The translations under genes and the position numbers were made by a program. A stretch of DNA of 64,000 bases from an uncultured Alphaproteobacteria bacterium (GTDB lineage: Bacteria; Pseudomonadota; Alphaproteobacteria; Puniceispirillales; UBA1172): NCBI GenBank assembly GCA_958431225.1, contig OY288107.1, positions 2,073,501 through 2,137,500 of the forward strand. Reading direction: 5' to 3'. Under the pieces are notes generated by a model. That model ran no database searches, was not told where the DNA came from, and saw nothing but the letters and a program-made list of their open reading frames with translations. The first letter of the stretch is position 1. Every line of letters starts with the position of its first letter. Below, in pieces: positions 44,566 to 54,434 of this stretch.

Positions 44566-46545
44566 ATGACTAGCCTTTTTGATGCCAGCCCTGATGCCTA
44601 TTCGGCGGAACAGATTGAAGTCCTTGAAGGGCTTGAAGCGGTGCGTAAGCGTCCGGGGATGTATATTGGTGGCACGGATCAACGGGCGCTCCACCACCTC
44701 GCATCGGAAATTCTTGACAACGCCATGGATGAAACCGTGGCGGGGCATGCGAGCCGTATTGATTTGCATTTAGAGGCAAGCGGGCATCTCACCATCAGCG
44801 ATAATGGGCGCGGGATTCCTGTCGATCCGCACCCGAAATTCCCCAAGAAATCGGCGTTAGAAGTCATTATGACGACACTGCATTCCGGGGGGAAATTTGG
44901 CGGTAAAGCCTATGCGACTTCGGGGGGTTTGCATGGGGTTGGGGCGTCGGTGGTTAATGCCCTTACTGCCGAGATGCGGGTGGAGGTGGCGCGCGATAAA
45001 ACCCTTTATGCACAGGAATTTTCGCGGGGGGCGGCGTTGGGGGGATGCGCGGAATTGGGGGCGGTGTCTAATCGGCGTGGCACGCAAATCCGCTTTCTGC
45101 CCGACCCAGAAATTTTTGGTGAAGATTGCCGGTTTAATCCGCTAACGCTCTATCGTTTGGCGCGGTCAAAGGCGTATCTTTTTGCGGGCGTATCCATTCG
45201 TTGGCAATGTGCGGAATCTTTGTTGAAGCCTGAACAGGAAGTGCCTAGCGAAGCGACCCTATGTTATCCCGATGGGTTGAAAGATTTTCTCACCGATATC
45301 ACGCAAAAAACCGATGTGCTGATTAGCGCGCCTTTTGCTGATCAAATAAATTATGAGGGCGAGAAAATTGAGGTCGCTATCACGTGGCTCCACGACCATG
45401 AAGATGCGTTCGTGCATTCATATTGCAACACCATCCCGACTAGCGAAGGTGGCACCCACGAGCAAGGTTTGCGCCAAGCTCTCGCGCGCGGGATGCGGAA
45501 TTTTGGGGAAATTGCTGGCATCAAAAAATCTAGCGATTTGACCGTGGATGACATCATGGCATCCGTGGGGGCGGTGCTGTCGGTATTCATCCGCGAGCCA
45601 CATTTTCAAGGACAGACCAAAGATAAATTGGTGAGCCTTGATGCGACGCGATTGGTTGAGGTGGCGTTGCGCGACCGTTTTGAAACTTGGCTGGCGTCGG
45701 ATAAGGAACGCGCCGGATTCCTATTGGACGCCGCCATCAACCGCATGGAAGAACGCAAACGCCGCCGCCAACAGCGTGAAGTCGCCCGCAAATCCGCCAC
45801 GCGCAAATTGCGCTTGCCGGGAAAATTAGCCGATTGCAGTGCTGGTAGCGGCGATGAGGAGACCGAAATTTTCATCGTTGAGGGCGATTCGGCAGGCGGT
45901 TCAGCCAAACAAGCCCGCGACCGCCGCCGCCAAGCCGTGCTGCCTTTGCGCGGAAAAATCCTCAATGTCGCCTCGGCTAGCCATGATAAAACCAGCCAAA
46001 ACCAAGAATTGAGCGACCTTGCCCTCGCCCTAGGCGTGCAGACGGGCAAAGGCTTTGCCCTTGAACAACTCCGCTATGACCGCATCATCATCATGACCGA
46101 TGCCGATGTTGATGGCGCGCATATCGCCGCGCTTTTGATGACGTATTTTTACCAACAAATGCCCGAATTGATTGAAAAAGGGCATCTCTATTTGGCACAG
46201 CCCCCCCTTTATCGGCTCGCCCAAGGCGGTGAGGTGCGCTATGCCCTTGACGATGAACAGCGCGATGCGATGATAGAAAATGGCTTTCCCAAACGTTCTG
46301 CCATTGAAATTAGCCGTTTTAAGGGTTTGGGCGAAATGCCGCCGGCACAACTCAAACAGACGACTATGAATCCCGAAACGAGACGGCTTTTGCAGATCCG
46401 CCTCCCCGCCCGCCAAGGCGATGAAGCCGATGACCGCCGCCGTGTTGATGGCTTGGTTGATGCGCTGATGGGGCGCAAAGCCGATAAACGTTTTGCCTAT
46501 ATCCGTGAGCACGCACCATCGCTGATTGCCCCGCTTGATATTTAA
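44566..46545 (+). CDS. parE: DNA topoisomerase IV subunit B (ParE)
   Basis: ParE is the ATPase subunit of the type II topoisomerase that decatenates daughter chromosomes. From MTSLFDASPDAYSAEQI it has 659 residues, short as expected for ParE rather than GyrB. It shows EAVRKRPGMYIGGT, the GHKL motifs DNAMDE and DNGRGIPVDPHP, and the Toprim motif VEGDSAGGSAKQARDR followed by QAVLPLRGKILNV. A frame extended 19 codons upstream lacks homology. No ParC gene is nearby. The Shine-Dalgarno is poor. Confidence 0.93.
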   Translation: MTSLFDASPDAYSAEQIEVLEGLEAVRKRPGMYIGGTDQRALHHLASEILDNAMDETVAGHASRIDLHLEASGHLTISDNGRGIPVDPHPKFPKKSALEVIMTTLHSGGKFGGKAYATSGGLHGVGASVVNALTAEMRVEVARDKTLYAQEFSRGAALGGCAELGAVSNRRGTQIRFLPDPEIFGEDCRFNPLTLYRLARSKAYLFAGVSIRWQCAESLLKPEQEVPSEATLCYPDGLKDFLTDITQKTDVLISAPFADQINYEGEKIEVAITWLHDHEDAFVHSYCNTIPTSEGGTHEQGLRQALARGMRNFGEIAGIKKSSDLTVDDIMASVGAVLSVFIREPHFQGQTKDKLVSLDATRLVEVALRDRFETWLASDKERAGFLLDAAINRMEERKRRRQQREVARKSATRKLRLPGKLADCSAGSGDEETEIFIVEGDSAGGSAKQARDRRRQAVLPLRGKILNVASASHDKTSQNQELSDLALALGVQTGKGFALEQLRYDRIIIMTDADVDGAHIAALLMTYFYQQMPELIEKGHLYLAQPPLYRLAQGGEVRYALDDEQRDAMIENGFPKRSAIEISRFKGLGEMPPAQLKQTTMNPETRRLLQIRLPARQGDEADDRRRVDGLVDALMGRKADKRFAYIREHAPSLIAPLDI

Positions 46546-46632
46546 TGTTTGACCGCATCGGCATTTTCGCTTATGAGGGGGCAGAAATTACTTACACTCG
46601 AAAGGTGTATTGAGGAGAATTGAGAAAATTAC

Positions 46633-47931
46633 ATGACCACATTTACCGAACTTGGTCTCAGCGACAAGCTACTTGCAGTAGTCCATGCGTGCGGTTATCA
46701 GAACCCTACGCCGATACAAGAAAAATCCATTCCTATTATTCTAACCGGACGCGATGTGCTAGGCTCGGCGCAGACTGGCACCGGCAAGACCGCCGCTTTT
46801 GCCCTACCCATCATTGATATCCTAGCATCAGGACGCGCCAAAGCCCGCATGGCGCGCTCATTGATTTTGACCCCAACCCGCGAGCTGGCGGCGCAGATTG
46901 CCGAACAATTCGGGCAGTTTTCCAAACAACATAATCTCACCACCGCCCTGCTTATCGGCGGTGAGGATGTGCATAAACAGACGGCTGTGTTGGCGAGGGG
47001 GGTGGATGTGCTGATTGCGACGCCGGGGCGGTTGTTGGACCATTTTGAACGCGGCAATATCATGTTGCGGGAAATCAAAATCCTCGTCATTGATGAAGCC
47101 GACCGTATGTTGGATATGGGCTTTATCCCTGATGTCAAACAAATCGCCGGGGCGTTGCCGAAAATCCGCCAAACGCTATTTTTCTCCGCCACGCTTGATG
47201 AGACCATATATGGCATTTCCGAACATTTTGTTATCAACCCCAAAATTATTGAGATTTCCCCCGAATTTGCCACCGCCGACACCGTGGAACAATTTACCTA
47301 TCAAAGCGCACCGCGCAAAAAACATACGCATCTTTGCGAGCTCATCACCAAAGAAAACGTCACCAATGCGTTTATTTTCTGCAATATGAAACGTGCGATT
47401 TCTGGGGTGAAAAAAGCCCTTGAACGTCACGGGCTAGACGCCGAAGCCCTGCATGGCGATATGACCCAAAGCGCGCGCAACGCCGCCCTGGCACGTTTCA
47501 AAAATAACGAAACGCGCCTATTGGTGGCGAGCGATGTGGCGGCGCGGGGGCTGGATATTGCCAAAGTGTCGCATGTGTTCAATTTTGACATCCCCAACAA
47601 CCCCGAGGATTACGTGCATCGCATCGGGCGCACCGGGCGGGCGGGCAATAAAGGACGCGCCTTTACCCTGCTGGCAACCGATGATGATGCGCTGGCACTG
47701 GCGGCGGTGGAAGCACGGATTGGGAAAGTGATTCCCAAATATCAAGGAAGCCCCGATGCAAACAAGACACCTGCACCCGCTTCCGCGCCTGCCCCTGCCC
47801 CGAAAAACACCGCCAAAACATCAAAGAAAACCCCCAACCGCAACACCGCTAGCGAACGCAAATCCCCCCCGGATTGTTCGGGCAATCGTTTTGCTGATTC
47901 TGAACATACCCCAGCGTTTTTGCTCAACTAA
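46633..47931 (+). CDS. DEAD-box ATP-dependent RNA helicase (RhlE-like)
   Basis: This 432-residue helicase has the full motif set: Q-motif GYQNPTPIQEKSIP, motif I AQTGTGKT (46-53), PTRELAAQ, TPGRLLDH, motif II DEAD (154-157), SAT, LVASDVAARGLDI and HRIGRTGRAG. The C-terminal tail is rich in Ala, Pro and Lys (PAPASAPAPAPKNTAKTSKK), typical of RhlE-type helicases involved in RNA remodelling. AGGAG lies 15 nt before the ATG, a rather long spacing. It overlaps the convergent pepN by 4 nt. Confidence 0.93.
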   Translation: MTTFTELGLSDKLLAVVHACGYQNPTPIQEKSIPIILTGRDVLGSAQTGTGKTAAFALPIIDILASGRAKARMARSLILTPTRELAAQIAEQFGQFSKQHNLTTALLIGGEDVHKQTAVLARGVDVLIATPGRLLDHFERGNIMLREIKILVIDEADRMLDMGFIPDVKQIAGALPKIRQTLFFSATLDETIYGISEHFVINPKIIEISPEFATADTVEQFTYQSAPRKKHTHLCELITKENVTNAFIFCNMKRAISGVKKALERHGLDAEALHGDMTQSARNAALARFKNNETRLLVASDVAARGLDIAKVSHVFNFDIPNNPEDYVHRIGRTGRAGNKGRAFTLLATDDDALALAAVEARIGKVIPKYQGSPDANKTPAPASAPAPAPKNTAKTSKKTPNRNTASERKSPPDCSGNRFADSEHTPAFLLN

Positions 47932-50567
47932 CCTAACGTTTTTTCAACGACTTCCGATAAATCCGCCGATAGATTCTGGGCGGTTTTGATTTTTATGAGC
48001 GCGCCCTTCATCAAGGCTTGGCGGTCATCATCATAACGCGCGAATCTTGTCAGGGGTAGCACCATGCGCGCGGCGATTTGTGGGTTGCGTTGGTCTATGG
48101 CGATGATGTGGCGCGCCAGAAACCGATAGCCTGAGCCATCATCGGCGTGAAAGTGGCGCGGGTTAAAATTGGCGAACACGCCGATTACCGCGCGCAATTT
48201 ATTCGGATTGCTGGCATCAAATTGCGGGTGTTGCATCAGCGTGTCGCAATGCTCAGGCGTGGATAAGAACGGGCATGATGATTCGAGCGCGAACCATTTT
48301 TCCAACACTAGGGGATTATTTTGCCAACGCGCGGCGAATTTTGCCATCGCCTCCATGCGTTCAGGGGCGTCGGTTTGGTTGAGCGCGCCTAGCCCGGCCA
48401 TGGCGAGCGTCATGTTTTTATGCTTGGCAAGGCGCGCGGCGTGGGCGTAGGCACTAGATTCGCGGCTTGCCACCAATAAATGCGTCAGCATCGCCAACAG
48501 GCGGCGTTTTGGGGCATCGCATTTGCTCAAATTCGCCATCATGGGTTTGATGATGGCGTTGGCTGGCTCCCATAGATGTTTGGCGAGGGTCTTGGCTAAT
48601 TTGCGCCTTGCACCCCATACGGCGATGGGGTCAATCATATTGTTTTGGGCGGATTCCACCACCTGTTGCGCGGGTAGTTTTATCAGTTCCGCCTTGACGC
48701 TGGCATCGGTGGTTTTTTCTTTAAGTGCCATAAGCAAAGCATCGGCTAATTTTTTAATTTCATTATCTATTTCTTGATTTGTGGTTTTGGCTTCTAAGAT
48801 GCGTAAAATGATACCCTGCATCAATTCCTGCCCAGCATTCCAGCGTCCATACGCATCGCTATCCCCCGCCAATAGCACCAGCAATTCATCGCTGTCTAAA
48901 TCGGTTTTCAGCCTGACCGGTGCCGAAAATCCCCGCAACAATGACGGCACCGCCCCTTTCGGCATATCGGGCAGGGTGCGGCTATGTTTTTTGCTGTTGA
49001 GGATGACGATTTGCTCGTCAATAGGTGGTGCTTTTCCATCCCCCATCACGAATCCCCCCATCACGAATCCAAGGCGGATGGGAATCACCAATTCGTGGCG
49101 GGTTTCTGGTGTCGGCTTATCGGGCAGGCTTTGTTGAAAATGCAGGGTTAGGGTTTTTGCTTTGTCGTCATATTGGCGGGTGATTTCCACTTCCGGCGTA
49201 CCTGCCTGTTCATACCAGAGGCGGAATTGCGTTAAATCCGTGTCGTTCGCGCTTTCCATGGCGGCGATAAAATCCTCGGTCGCCACCGCTTTGCCGTCAT
49301 GGAGGCGGATATAGGCGGCGATGCCCTTCATAAAGCCGTCCTGCCCCAAAATTGCCCCCAGCATCCGCACCACTTCCGCGCCTTTTTCGTAAATCGTCGG
49401 GGTGTAAAAATTGTTGATCTCGCGGTAGGATTGCGGGCGAATCGGGTGTGCGGTGGGGCTGGCATCTTCCGGGAACTGGATGGCTTTCAGCATAGCGACA
49501 TCATTGATGCGTTTGACCCCCCTTGAGTGCATATCGGCGGTGAATTCTTGGTCACGATACACCGTCAGCCCCTCTTTCAAAGTCAGTTGAAACCAATCGC
49601 GGCAGGTGATGCGGTTGCCGGTCCAATTATGGAAATACTCGTGGGCGATGATCGATTCGATGCGGTCTAAATCGTCATCGGTGGCGGTGGCGGCATCGGC
49701 TAGGACGAATTTGGAATTGAAGATATTTAGCCCCTTATTTTCCATCGCCCCCATATTAAAATGGCGCACGGCGACAATCATGAATATGTCCAAATCGTAA
49801 CTCAGCCCGAACACATCCTCGTCCCACTTCATCGCTTTTTTGAGGCTCTGCATAGCGTGGTCGCAATATCTAGCGTTGCCGTGTTCCACATAGATATGCA
49901 GTGCAACCTCGCGTCCTTCGGCGGTGGTGAAACTATCCTCAACACGTTCTAGGTCGCCGGCTACCATGGCGAAAAGATAACTCGGTTTGGGGTGCGGGTC
50001 GTGCCATACAGCGAAATGCCGTGCGCCGGGCAGCTCCCCGGATTCGATCAAATTGCCGTTGGATAAAAGGCACGGCAGGTTGGCGGGGGCTTCAATGCGT
50101 GTGGTGAAAACCGACAGCATATCGGGGTGGTCGGCATACCAGATGATACGGCGAAAGCCTTCGGGTTCGCATTGGGTGCAATACATCCCGCCCGATTTAT
50201 AAAGCCCCTCAAGGGCGGTGTTGGACGCCGGGTCAATGCGCGCGGTGATGCTTATCTTGGTGGTGTCGTTTATATCTAGGGGGATGGCGCCGTTTTTTAG
50301 GGCGTCTTGGGGCGGTGTATAATCGGTGCCATTCACCGACATTGCCACGAATTCCAACACTTCCGCATCGCCATAAAGCACGATGCGGCTTTGCTTATTT
50401 AAGGGGGGCGCTTTCAATGGCGTGATGACATAATGCGCGGTGATTTGCGTGTGGTCGTCATGGATAGCAAAAGTCAAATCCACGCGGTCAATTTTGCATT
50501 GCGGGGGGGTGTAATCGGTGCGCCGAATCACCGACGCTGTATTGGGGGTATTCATGGAGGCGTTCAT
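47928..50567 (-). CDS. pepN: Aminopeptidase N
   Basis: PepN is a zinc M1-family aminopeptidase that trims N-terminal residues from peptides in the cytoplasm. The 879-residue protein has GAMEN at residues 273-277, the zinc site HEYFH at 309-313 with E332 as the third ligand, and the WFQLTLKEGLTVYRDQEF segment typical of the E. coli PepN branch. The C-terminal domain contains the DNPLVLEKWF-like segment as NNPLVLEKWFALESS. gcrA ends 2 nt upstream of the ATG. Confidence 0.96.
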   Translation of the reverse strand: MNASMNTPNTASVIRRTDYTPPQCKIDRVDLTFAIHDDHTQITAHYVITPLKAPPLNKQSRIVLYGDAEVLEFVAMSVNGTDYTPPQDALKNGAIPLDINDTTKISITARIDPASNTALEGLYKSGGMYCTQCEPEGFRRIIWYADHPDMLSVFTTRIEAPANLPCLLSNGNLIESGELPGARHFAVWHDPHPKPSYLFAMVAGDLERVEDSFTTAEGREVALHIYVEHGNARYCDHAMQSLKKAMKWDEDVFGLSYDLDIFMIVAVRHFNMGAMENKGLNIFNSKFVLADAATATDDDLDRIESIIAHEYFHNWTGNRITCRDWFQLTLKEGLTVYRDQEFTADMHSRGVKRINDVAMLKAIQFPEDASPTAHPIRPQSYREINNFYTPTIYEKGAEVVRMLGAILGQDGFMKGIAAYIRLHDGKAVATEDFIAAMESANDTDLTQFRLWYEQAGTPEVEITRQYDDKAKTLTLHFQQSLPDKPTPETRHELVIPIRLGFVMGGFVMGDGKAPPIDEQIVILNSKKHSRTLPDMPKGAVPSLLRGFSAPVRLKTDLDSDELLVLLAGDSDAYGRWNAGQELMQGIILRILEAKTTNQEIDNEIKKLADALLMALKEKTTDASVKAELIKLPAQQVVESAQNNMIDPIAVWGARRKLAKTLAKHLWEPANAIIKPMMANLSKCDAPKRRLLAMLTHLLVASRESSAYAHAARLAKHKNMTLAMAGLGALNQTDAPERMEAMAKFAARWQNNPLVLEKWFALESSCPFLSTPEHCDTLMQHPQFDASNPNKLRAVIGVFANFNPRHFHADDGSGYRFLARHIIAIDQRNPQIAARMVLPLTRFARYDDDRQALMKGALIKIKTAQNLSADLSEVVEKTLG

Positions 50568-50569
50568 GT

Positions 50570-50995
50570 TTAAGAACCGCCGCCCTCACGCGGATTGGCA
50601 TAAGCGTCAAAGCAATGCTCATTACAATAGGGCTTGCCCACCACCACATCTTTACTGCAAAAATGAAAATCGGTGGATTGCGGGTTGCCGATGGGCCAGC
50701 TGCAGCGGCTCCGCGACCACGTGATATTCCGCAACGCCAATTTTAGCGGCAGGTTATCGCGCGCCAAAAGCGGGATGACTTCTGGTTGTTTGGGGCGCGG
50801 TTTGGGGGTTGCTTTGTCGGCTTTTTCATTTTTTGCTTCGGTGCGTTTGGGCAGTTGCATGCGATGGATTTTGCCGGCGATGGCACTGCGCGACACCCCC
50901 ATCTTCACGCCAATCTGCGTAATAGGCAAGCCCTCATCCCAAAGTTTTGCCAACTGGGCCATGCGTTTTTCATTCCAATCAATCGTGTTATTCAT
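50570..50995 (-). CDS. gcrA: GcrA cell cycle regulator family protein
   Basis: GcrA is an alphaproteobacterial transcription factor that binds sigma-70 and acts at promoters with CcrM-methylated GANTC sites. The 141-residue product begins WNEKRMAQLAKLWDEGLPITQIGVKMGVSRSAIAGKIHRM, a helix-turn-helix, and ends with CSWPIGNPQSTDFHFCSKDVVVGKPYCNEHC, the sigma-binding region. A longer frame overlapping the aroE end was rejected because family members begin at this Met. The linker is Lys/Pro-rich. No ccrM gene is in the window; the methyltransferase at 61603 lacks CcrM features. Confidence 0.9.
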   Translation of the reverse strand: MNNTIDWNEKRMAQLAKLWDEGLPITQIGVKMGVSRSAIAGKIHRMQLPKRTEAKNEKADKATPKPRPKQPEVIPLLARDNLPLKLALRNITWSRSRCSWPIGNPQSTDFHFCSKDVVVGKPYCNEHCFDAYANPREGGGS

Positions 50996-51024
50996 TGTGT
51001 TTCCCTCAATTTCATTCCCCAAAT

Positions 51025-51846
51025 TCACTCCCACGCACCGATAAAATTGGCGATGAGATCTTTTTGATAATCAAACATATACCGCCCTTTATGGCAGGTC
51101 AGCCCGCGCCTTTCGGCATCCATGAGCCATTTTGTCATTTCCGGCACCATGATGATATCGGCGATGACCGCGCCTTTGATAACGCCTTCTAACGCCAAGG
51201 GCAAGGCATCATCGTCATGCAAGCCAAGGCTCGTGGCATTTATTAGCAGATTCGCGTGCGCTTTCATAGCATTGATTTGCGCGGCGTCCGCACTAGCCAC
51301 CGCTAATTGCGGATATTGGGCTTTGAGCAATGCGACCAACGCCTCGGCTTTTGTGGCATCGCGGTTATGGATGGTGAGCCGCCCCGCCCCCGATTCTGCC
51401 ATTACTTCCGCCAAAGCCAAAGCCACCGCGCGCCCTGCCCCGCCGGCACCTAACAACAACGCATCCTTGCCTTTGGGGTCATGTCCTTCCCCGATTAGAC
51501 CCGCCACAAAGCCCATGCCGTCAAAATTGTCGCCAATCATGCGCCCTTCTTCAAAGCGAATCGCATTCACCGCCCCGGTGATTTCCGCCCCCATCCCTAG
51601 CTCATCACACAGGCTTGCCGCCGTCATTTTATGGGGAATCGTCACCGCCACGCCGCCACAATTCGGCAGCTGTGCCAATGCGTTTAAGGTTTCGGGCAGG
51701 TTTTCCGGGAGGATGTGCATCGGCACCAGCACCGCATCAATGTTGCGCTTCACGAATTCAGGATTGAACACCATCGGTGCGCGCACATGGTCAATCGGTG
51801 ATGCAATCACCCCAAAAATCCGTGTTTTTCCGCTTATCTCGGGCAT
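51025..51846 (-). CDS. aroE: Shikimate dehydrogenase
   Basis: AroE reduces 3-dehydroshikimate to shikimate with NADPH in aromatic amino acid synthesis. The 273-residue protein has VAVTIPHKMTAASLCDELG with the catalytic Lys, DNFDGMGFVAGL, LLLGAGGAGRAVALALAE as the nucleotide site, and INATSLGLHDDD. It may be of the AroE-like quinate/shikimate subgroup, since its N-terminus starts with SGKTRIFGVIASPIDHVRAPMVFN rather than the strict LGNPIxHSxSP form. It is followed by gcrA. Confidence 0.88.
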   Translation of the reverse strand: MPEISGKTRIFGVIASPIDHVRAPMVFNPEFVKRNIDAVLVPMHILPENLPETLNALAQLPNCGGVAVTIPHKMTAASLCDELGMGAEITGAVNAIRFEEGRMIGDNFDGMGFVAGLIGEGHDPKGKDALLLGAGGAGRAVALALAEVMAESGAGRLTIHNRDATKAEALVALLKAQYPQLAVASADAAQINAMKAHANLLINATSLGLHDDDALPLALEGVIKGAVIADIIMVPEMTKWLMDAERRGLTCHKGRYMFDYQKDLIANFIGAWE

Positions 51847-51853
51847 GCTGTCC

Positions 51854-52846
51854 TCATATATCAGTTAAGGGGGGTGCTGCAAGCATGCTTTCTATGGCGC
51901 GGGTCAAAATGGCTTCGTGGGCGTGGGCGGCGTCTTCGGCTTCGGCGACGGAAATGGCGCTAAATCTGAGCGTAGAGCCGACCACCACCCGCGCCAATAG
52001 CGGTAAATCCGCCGCAATCACCGTGGCGATTTTGGTGTAGCCCCCGGTGGTTTGGTGGTCGGCTAACAACAAAATCGGCTGCCCATCCCCGGGCACTTGC
52101 ACCGAACCATTAAGGATACCATCCGATTCTATATCAGCATTATCAATATGTGCAAGCACCGCCCCTTCAAGGCGCATCCCCATACGATTCAATGCCGGCG
52201 TTACCTGATAAGGCGTGGTTAGAAAATTATTGATGGCGGCGGCGGTGAAGCGGTCATCTTGCGGGCCTAGCACCACGCGAATCGCCCCTATATCGGGATA
52301 AATGGCAAATTCCGTGAGCATCAAATCGCGCCCCCCCGCTAGATTAGGCAGAAGCGGGAGCGCGTCGCCATCTTTGAGCAAACGTCCGTCCAACCCGCCA
52401 ATCCCGGCATTCGGCGCAGTGGCACGCGAATCATATAGCGTTGGTGTGCCAATCCCCCCGGAAATCGCCAGAAATGCCGTGTTTGTGGCGACTAAATTAT
52501 TGATTCGCAAGCGCACCCCCGCTTGCAACATCAGCGCGCGATTGGATAGAATCCGCATCTCATTGCCGTTTTGGTCGGTCAGCACCATCGCCGTCATGAC
52601 ACTGCCGGTGAGCGCAACACGGCGGGGGGCGGTGAGTTCTAACTCCACCCCGCCGAGGCAAATTTCCAACCCCGCCATGTCGGGCGCATTGCCGACTAGC
52701 GCATTGCCTAACCGCCGTGCAGTGCTATCAAGCGCGCCTGATTCGGGGATGCCGAGGGCTTGATAGCCAACACGCCCATGGTCTTGGATGCTGGTATAGG
52801 GACCGGCGCGCACTATGTGAATTTGCCCGTTCATTTGTTCGCTCAT
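51854..52846 (-). CDS. pxpC: 5-oxoprolinase subunit C (PxpC, biotin-dependent carboxyltransferase family)
   Basis: PxpC forms, with PxpA and PxpB, the prokaryotic 5-oxoprolinase that opens 5-oxoproline to glutamate with ATP. The 330-residue protein has IVRAGPYTSIQDHGRVGYQALGIPESGALD, the central YLAISGGI-like AFLAISGGIGTPTLYDSRAT and QPILLLADHQTTGGYTKIATVI, all typical of the family formerly called KipA. The start overlaps pxpB by 4 nt. Confidence 0.92.
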   Translation of the reverse strand: MSEQMNGQIHIVRAGPYTSIQDHGRVGYQALGIPESGALDSTARRLGNALVGNAPDMAGLEICLGGVELELTAPRRVALTGSVMTAMVLTDQNGNEMRILSNRALMLQAGVRLRINNLVATNTAFLAISGGIGTPTLYDSRATAPNAGIGGLDGRLLKDGDALPLLPNLAGGRDLMLTEFAIYPDIGAIRVVLGPQDDRFTAAAINNFLTTPYQVTPALNRMGMRLEGAVLAHIDNADIESDGILNGSVQVPGDGQPILLLADHQTTGGYTKIATVIAADLPLLARVVVGSTLRFSAISVAEAEDAAHAHEAILTRAIESMLAAPPLTDI

Positions 52847-53583
52847 GGCGCGATAATCTCCACTTGAAACGCCCCAGATTTATAGGCGGAACGGATTTCA
52901 TTATATTCTTTTTTGTCAATACGATAAAACTTTATCTTATCACCAGTTCTTAACAATACCGGGTCGGGCTTTGTGATGTCAAAAATCGCCATAGGAACGC
53001 GCCCAATCAGATTCCATCCCCCCGGCGACGTCAGGGGGTAAATCACCGATTGATCCATGGCAATCCCGAGCGTCCGTGCCGGCACTTTGGCGCGGGGGGT
53101 CGCACGGCGGGGCAGATGCAGGGACGCATCCACGCCCTTCATATAGCCAAGCCCCGGCATAAATCCCATAATCGCTACCTCAAGTTCCGCCCCGATATGG
53201 CGGGCGATAATGTCCTCGGCATCAAGGCGCAATGTTTCGGCAATTTCCGCCAAATCTAGCGCGAATTCGGCATCATAACAGCACGGAATCCGTAGGCGCC
53301 TTGCTAGATGTGCGCCCGTGTCTAAATCGTCTAGCCATGGGGTGATGCGCGCTTCTAATTCCGCCCCCCGCAATTTTAGCGGGTCATATTGCACCAATAG
53401 GTTGCTCAGCCCGGGGATGAGATCAACAATGCCCGCAAGCGATTCGGCTTCAATCCGCCGTGCCAATGCCCGCGCACGTTGCGTCGGCTTGTCCCCGCCA
53501 TCATCAAAATTGACCACCAAGCCATGCCCTCCTGCGGGCAGAAACCGCCTAAAATTTGCGTCTTGTTTTTTTGTCTGTGCCAT
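52843..53583 (-). CDS. pxpB: 5-oxoprolinase subunit B (PxpB)
   Basis: This 246-residue protein belongs to the PxpB (KipI-like) family. It has GLVVNFDDGGDKPTQRARALARRI, RIPCCYDAEFALDLAEIAETL, FMPGLGYMKGVDASLHLPRRATPRAKVPARTLGIAMDQSVIYPLTSPGGWNLIGR and a final TGDKIKFYRIDKKEYNE. It pairs with PxpC, whose gene overlaps by 4 nt. Transcription is divergent from pxpA, although all three products form one enzyme. Confidence 0.92.
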   Translation of the reverse strand: MAQTKKQDANFRRFLPAGGHGLVVNFDDGGDKPTQRARALARRIEAESLAGIVDLIPGLSNLLVQYDPLKLRGAELEARITPWLDDLDTGAHLARRLRIPCCYDAEFALDLAEIAETLRLDAEDIIARHIGAELEVAIMGFMPGLGYMKGVDASLHLPRRATPRAKVPARTLGIAMDQSVIYPLTSPGGWNLIGRVPMAIFDITKPDPVLLRTGDKIKFYRIDKKEYNEIRSAYKSGAFQVEIIAP

Positions 53584-53602
53584 CGTTTTTGAAACTATCC
53601 TA

Positions 53603-53632
53603 TTGAAAACCGCAAAAAACTAGCGTTAAAAT
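53603..53632 (+). promoter_or_regulatory. Candidate sigma-70 promoter of pxpA
   Basis: TTGAAA (53603-53608) and TAAAAT (53627-53632) are separated by 18 nt, each one mismatch from consensus. Transcription would start about 20 nt before the ATG, leaving room for the AAAGG Shine-Dalgarno. It lies in the divergent pxpB-pxpA gap. Confidence 0.5.
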
Positions 53633-53657
53633 GGCACGAAATCACGAAAGGCGCAAT

Positions 53658-54434
53658 ATGACCGATTTTAATCTCAATGCCGATATGTCCGAAAGTTTTG
53701 GGGCGTGGTCTATGGGCAATGATGCGGGACTTTTGCCCCTGATTAATTCTGCCAATATCGCCTGTGGGTTTCATGGGGGCGATTATGACATTATGGCGAA
53801 AACTATGCGTGCGGCGGTGGCGCACGGCGTTAGTCTCGGGGCGCATCCGGGATTTTATGATTTGCACGGCTTTGGGCGGCGTCCGCTTCACCTGTCCTGC
53901 GCGGAAATTGAACATCTGATCGCCTATCAGCTCGGGGCGGCGCTTGGGGTGGCGGCTTTGGTGGGGGCGCGAATCACCCATATCAAGCCCCATGGCGCGC
54001 TCAATAATATGGCGGCACAAGATGCTGATATGGCAAACGCCATCGTGCGCGCCGTTAAAGCTGTTGATGCCAACCAGATTTTCCTCGCCCCGGTGTTGAG
54101 CGCATTAGTCAAAGCCGGGCGCGATGCTGGCTTGGTGGTGGCGGAGGAAATTTTTGCCGACCGTGCCTATATGCCCGATGGACAACTCGCCCCGCGTGGG
54201 CATGAATCTGCGGTCATCAGCGACCCTGATGCGGCATTGGCGCGGTCGCTAGATATGCTCAAAACCCGTGAGATTACTGCCCTTGACGGCACGAGGAAAA
54301 GCGTCAATCCGCATTCGCTCTGTGTGCATGGGGATGGGGCGACTGCTGTGGAGATGGCGCGCCACCTCAAAACCGGTATTGTGGAAGCGGGATTTACCCC
54401 TAAAACCCTGCCCGAGATGGATTTAGCTGTCTGA
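53658..54434 (+). CDS. pxpA: 5-oxoprolinase subunit A (PxpA, LamB/YcsF family)
   Basis: This 258-residue TIM-barrel-like protein of the LamB/YcsF family is the third 5-oxoprolinase subunit. It shows [70 protein letters not shown] and [21 protein letters not shown], all characteristic. The chosen ATG has AAAGG at good spacing; a start 9 codons upstream lies close to the -10 box. The end overlaps the convergent msrB by 12 nt. Confidence 0.93.
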   Translation: MTDFNLNADMSESFGAWSMGNDAGLLPLINSANIACGFHGGDYDIMAKTMRAAVAHGVSLGAHPGFYDLHGFGRRPLHLSCAEIEHLIAYQLGAALGVAALVGARITHIKPHGALNNMAAQDADMANAIVRAVKAVDANQIFLAPVLSALVKAGRDAGLVVAEEIFADRAYMPDGQLAPRGHESAVISDPDAALARSLDMLKTREITALDGTRKSVNPHSLCVHGDGATAVEMARHLKTGIVEAGFTPKTLPEMDLAV

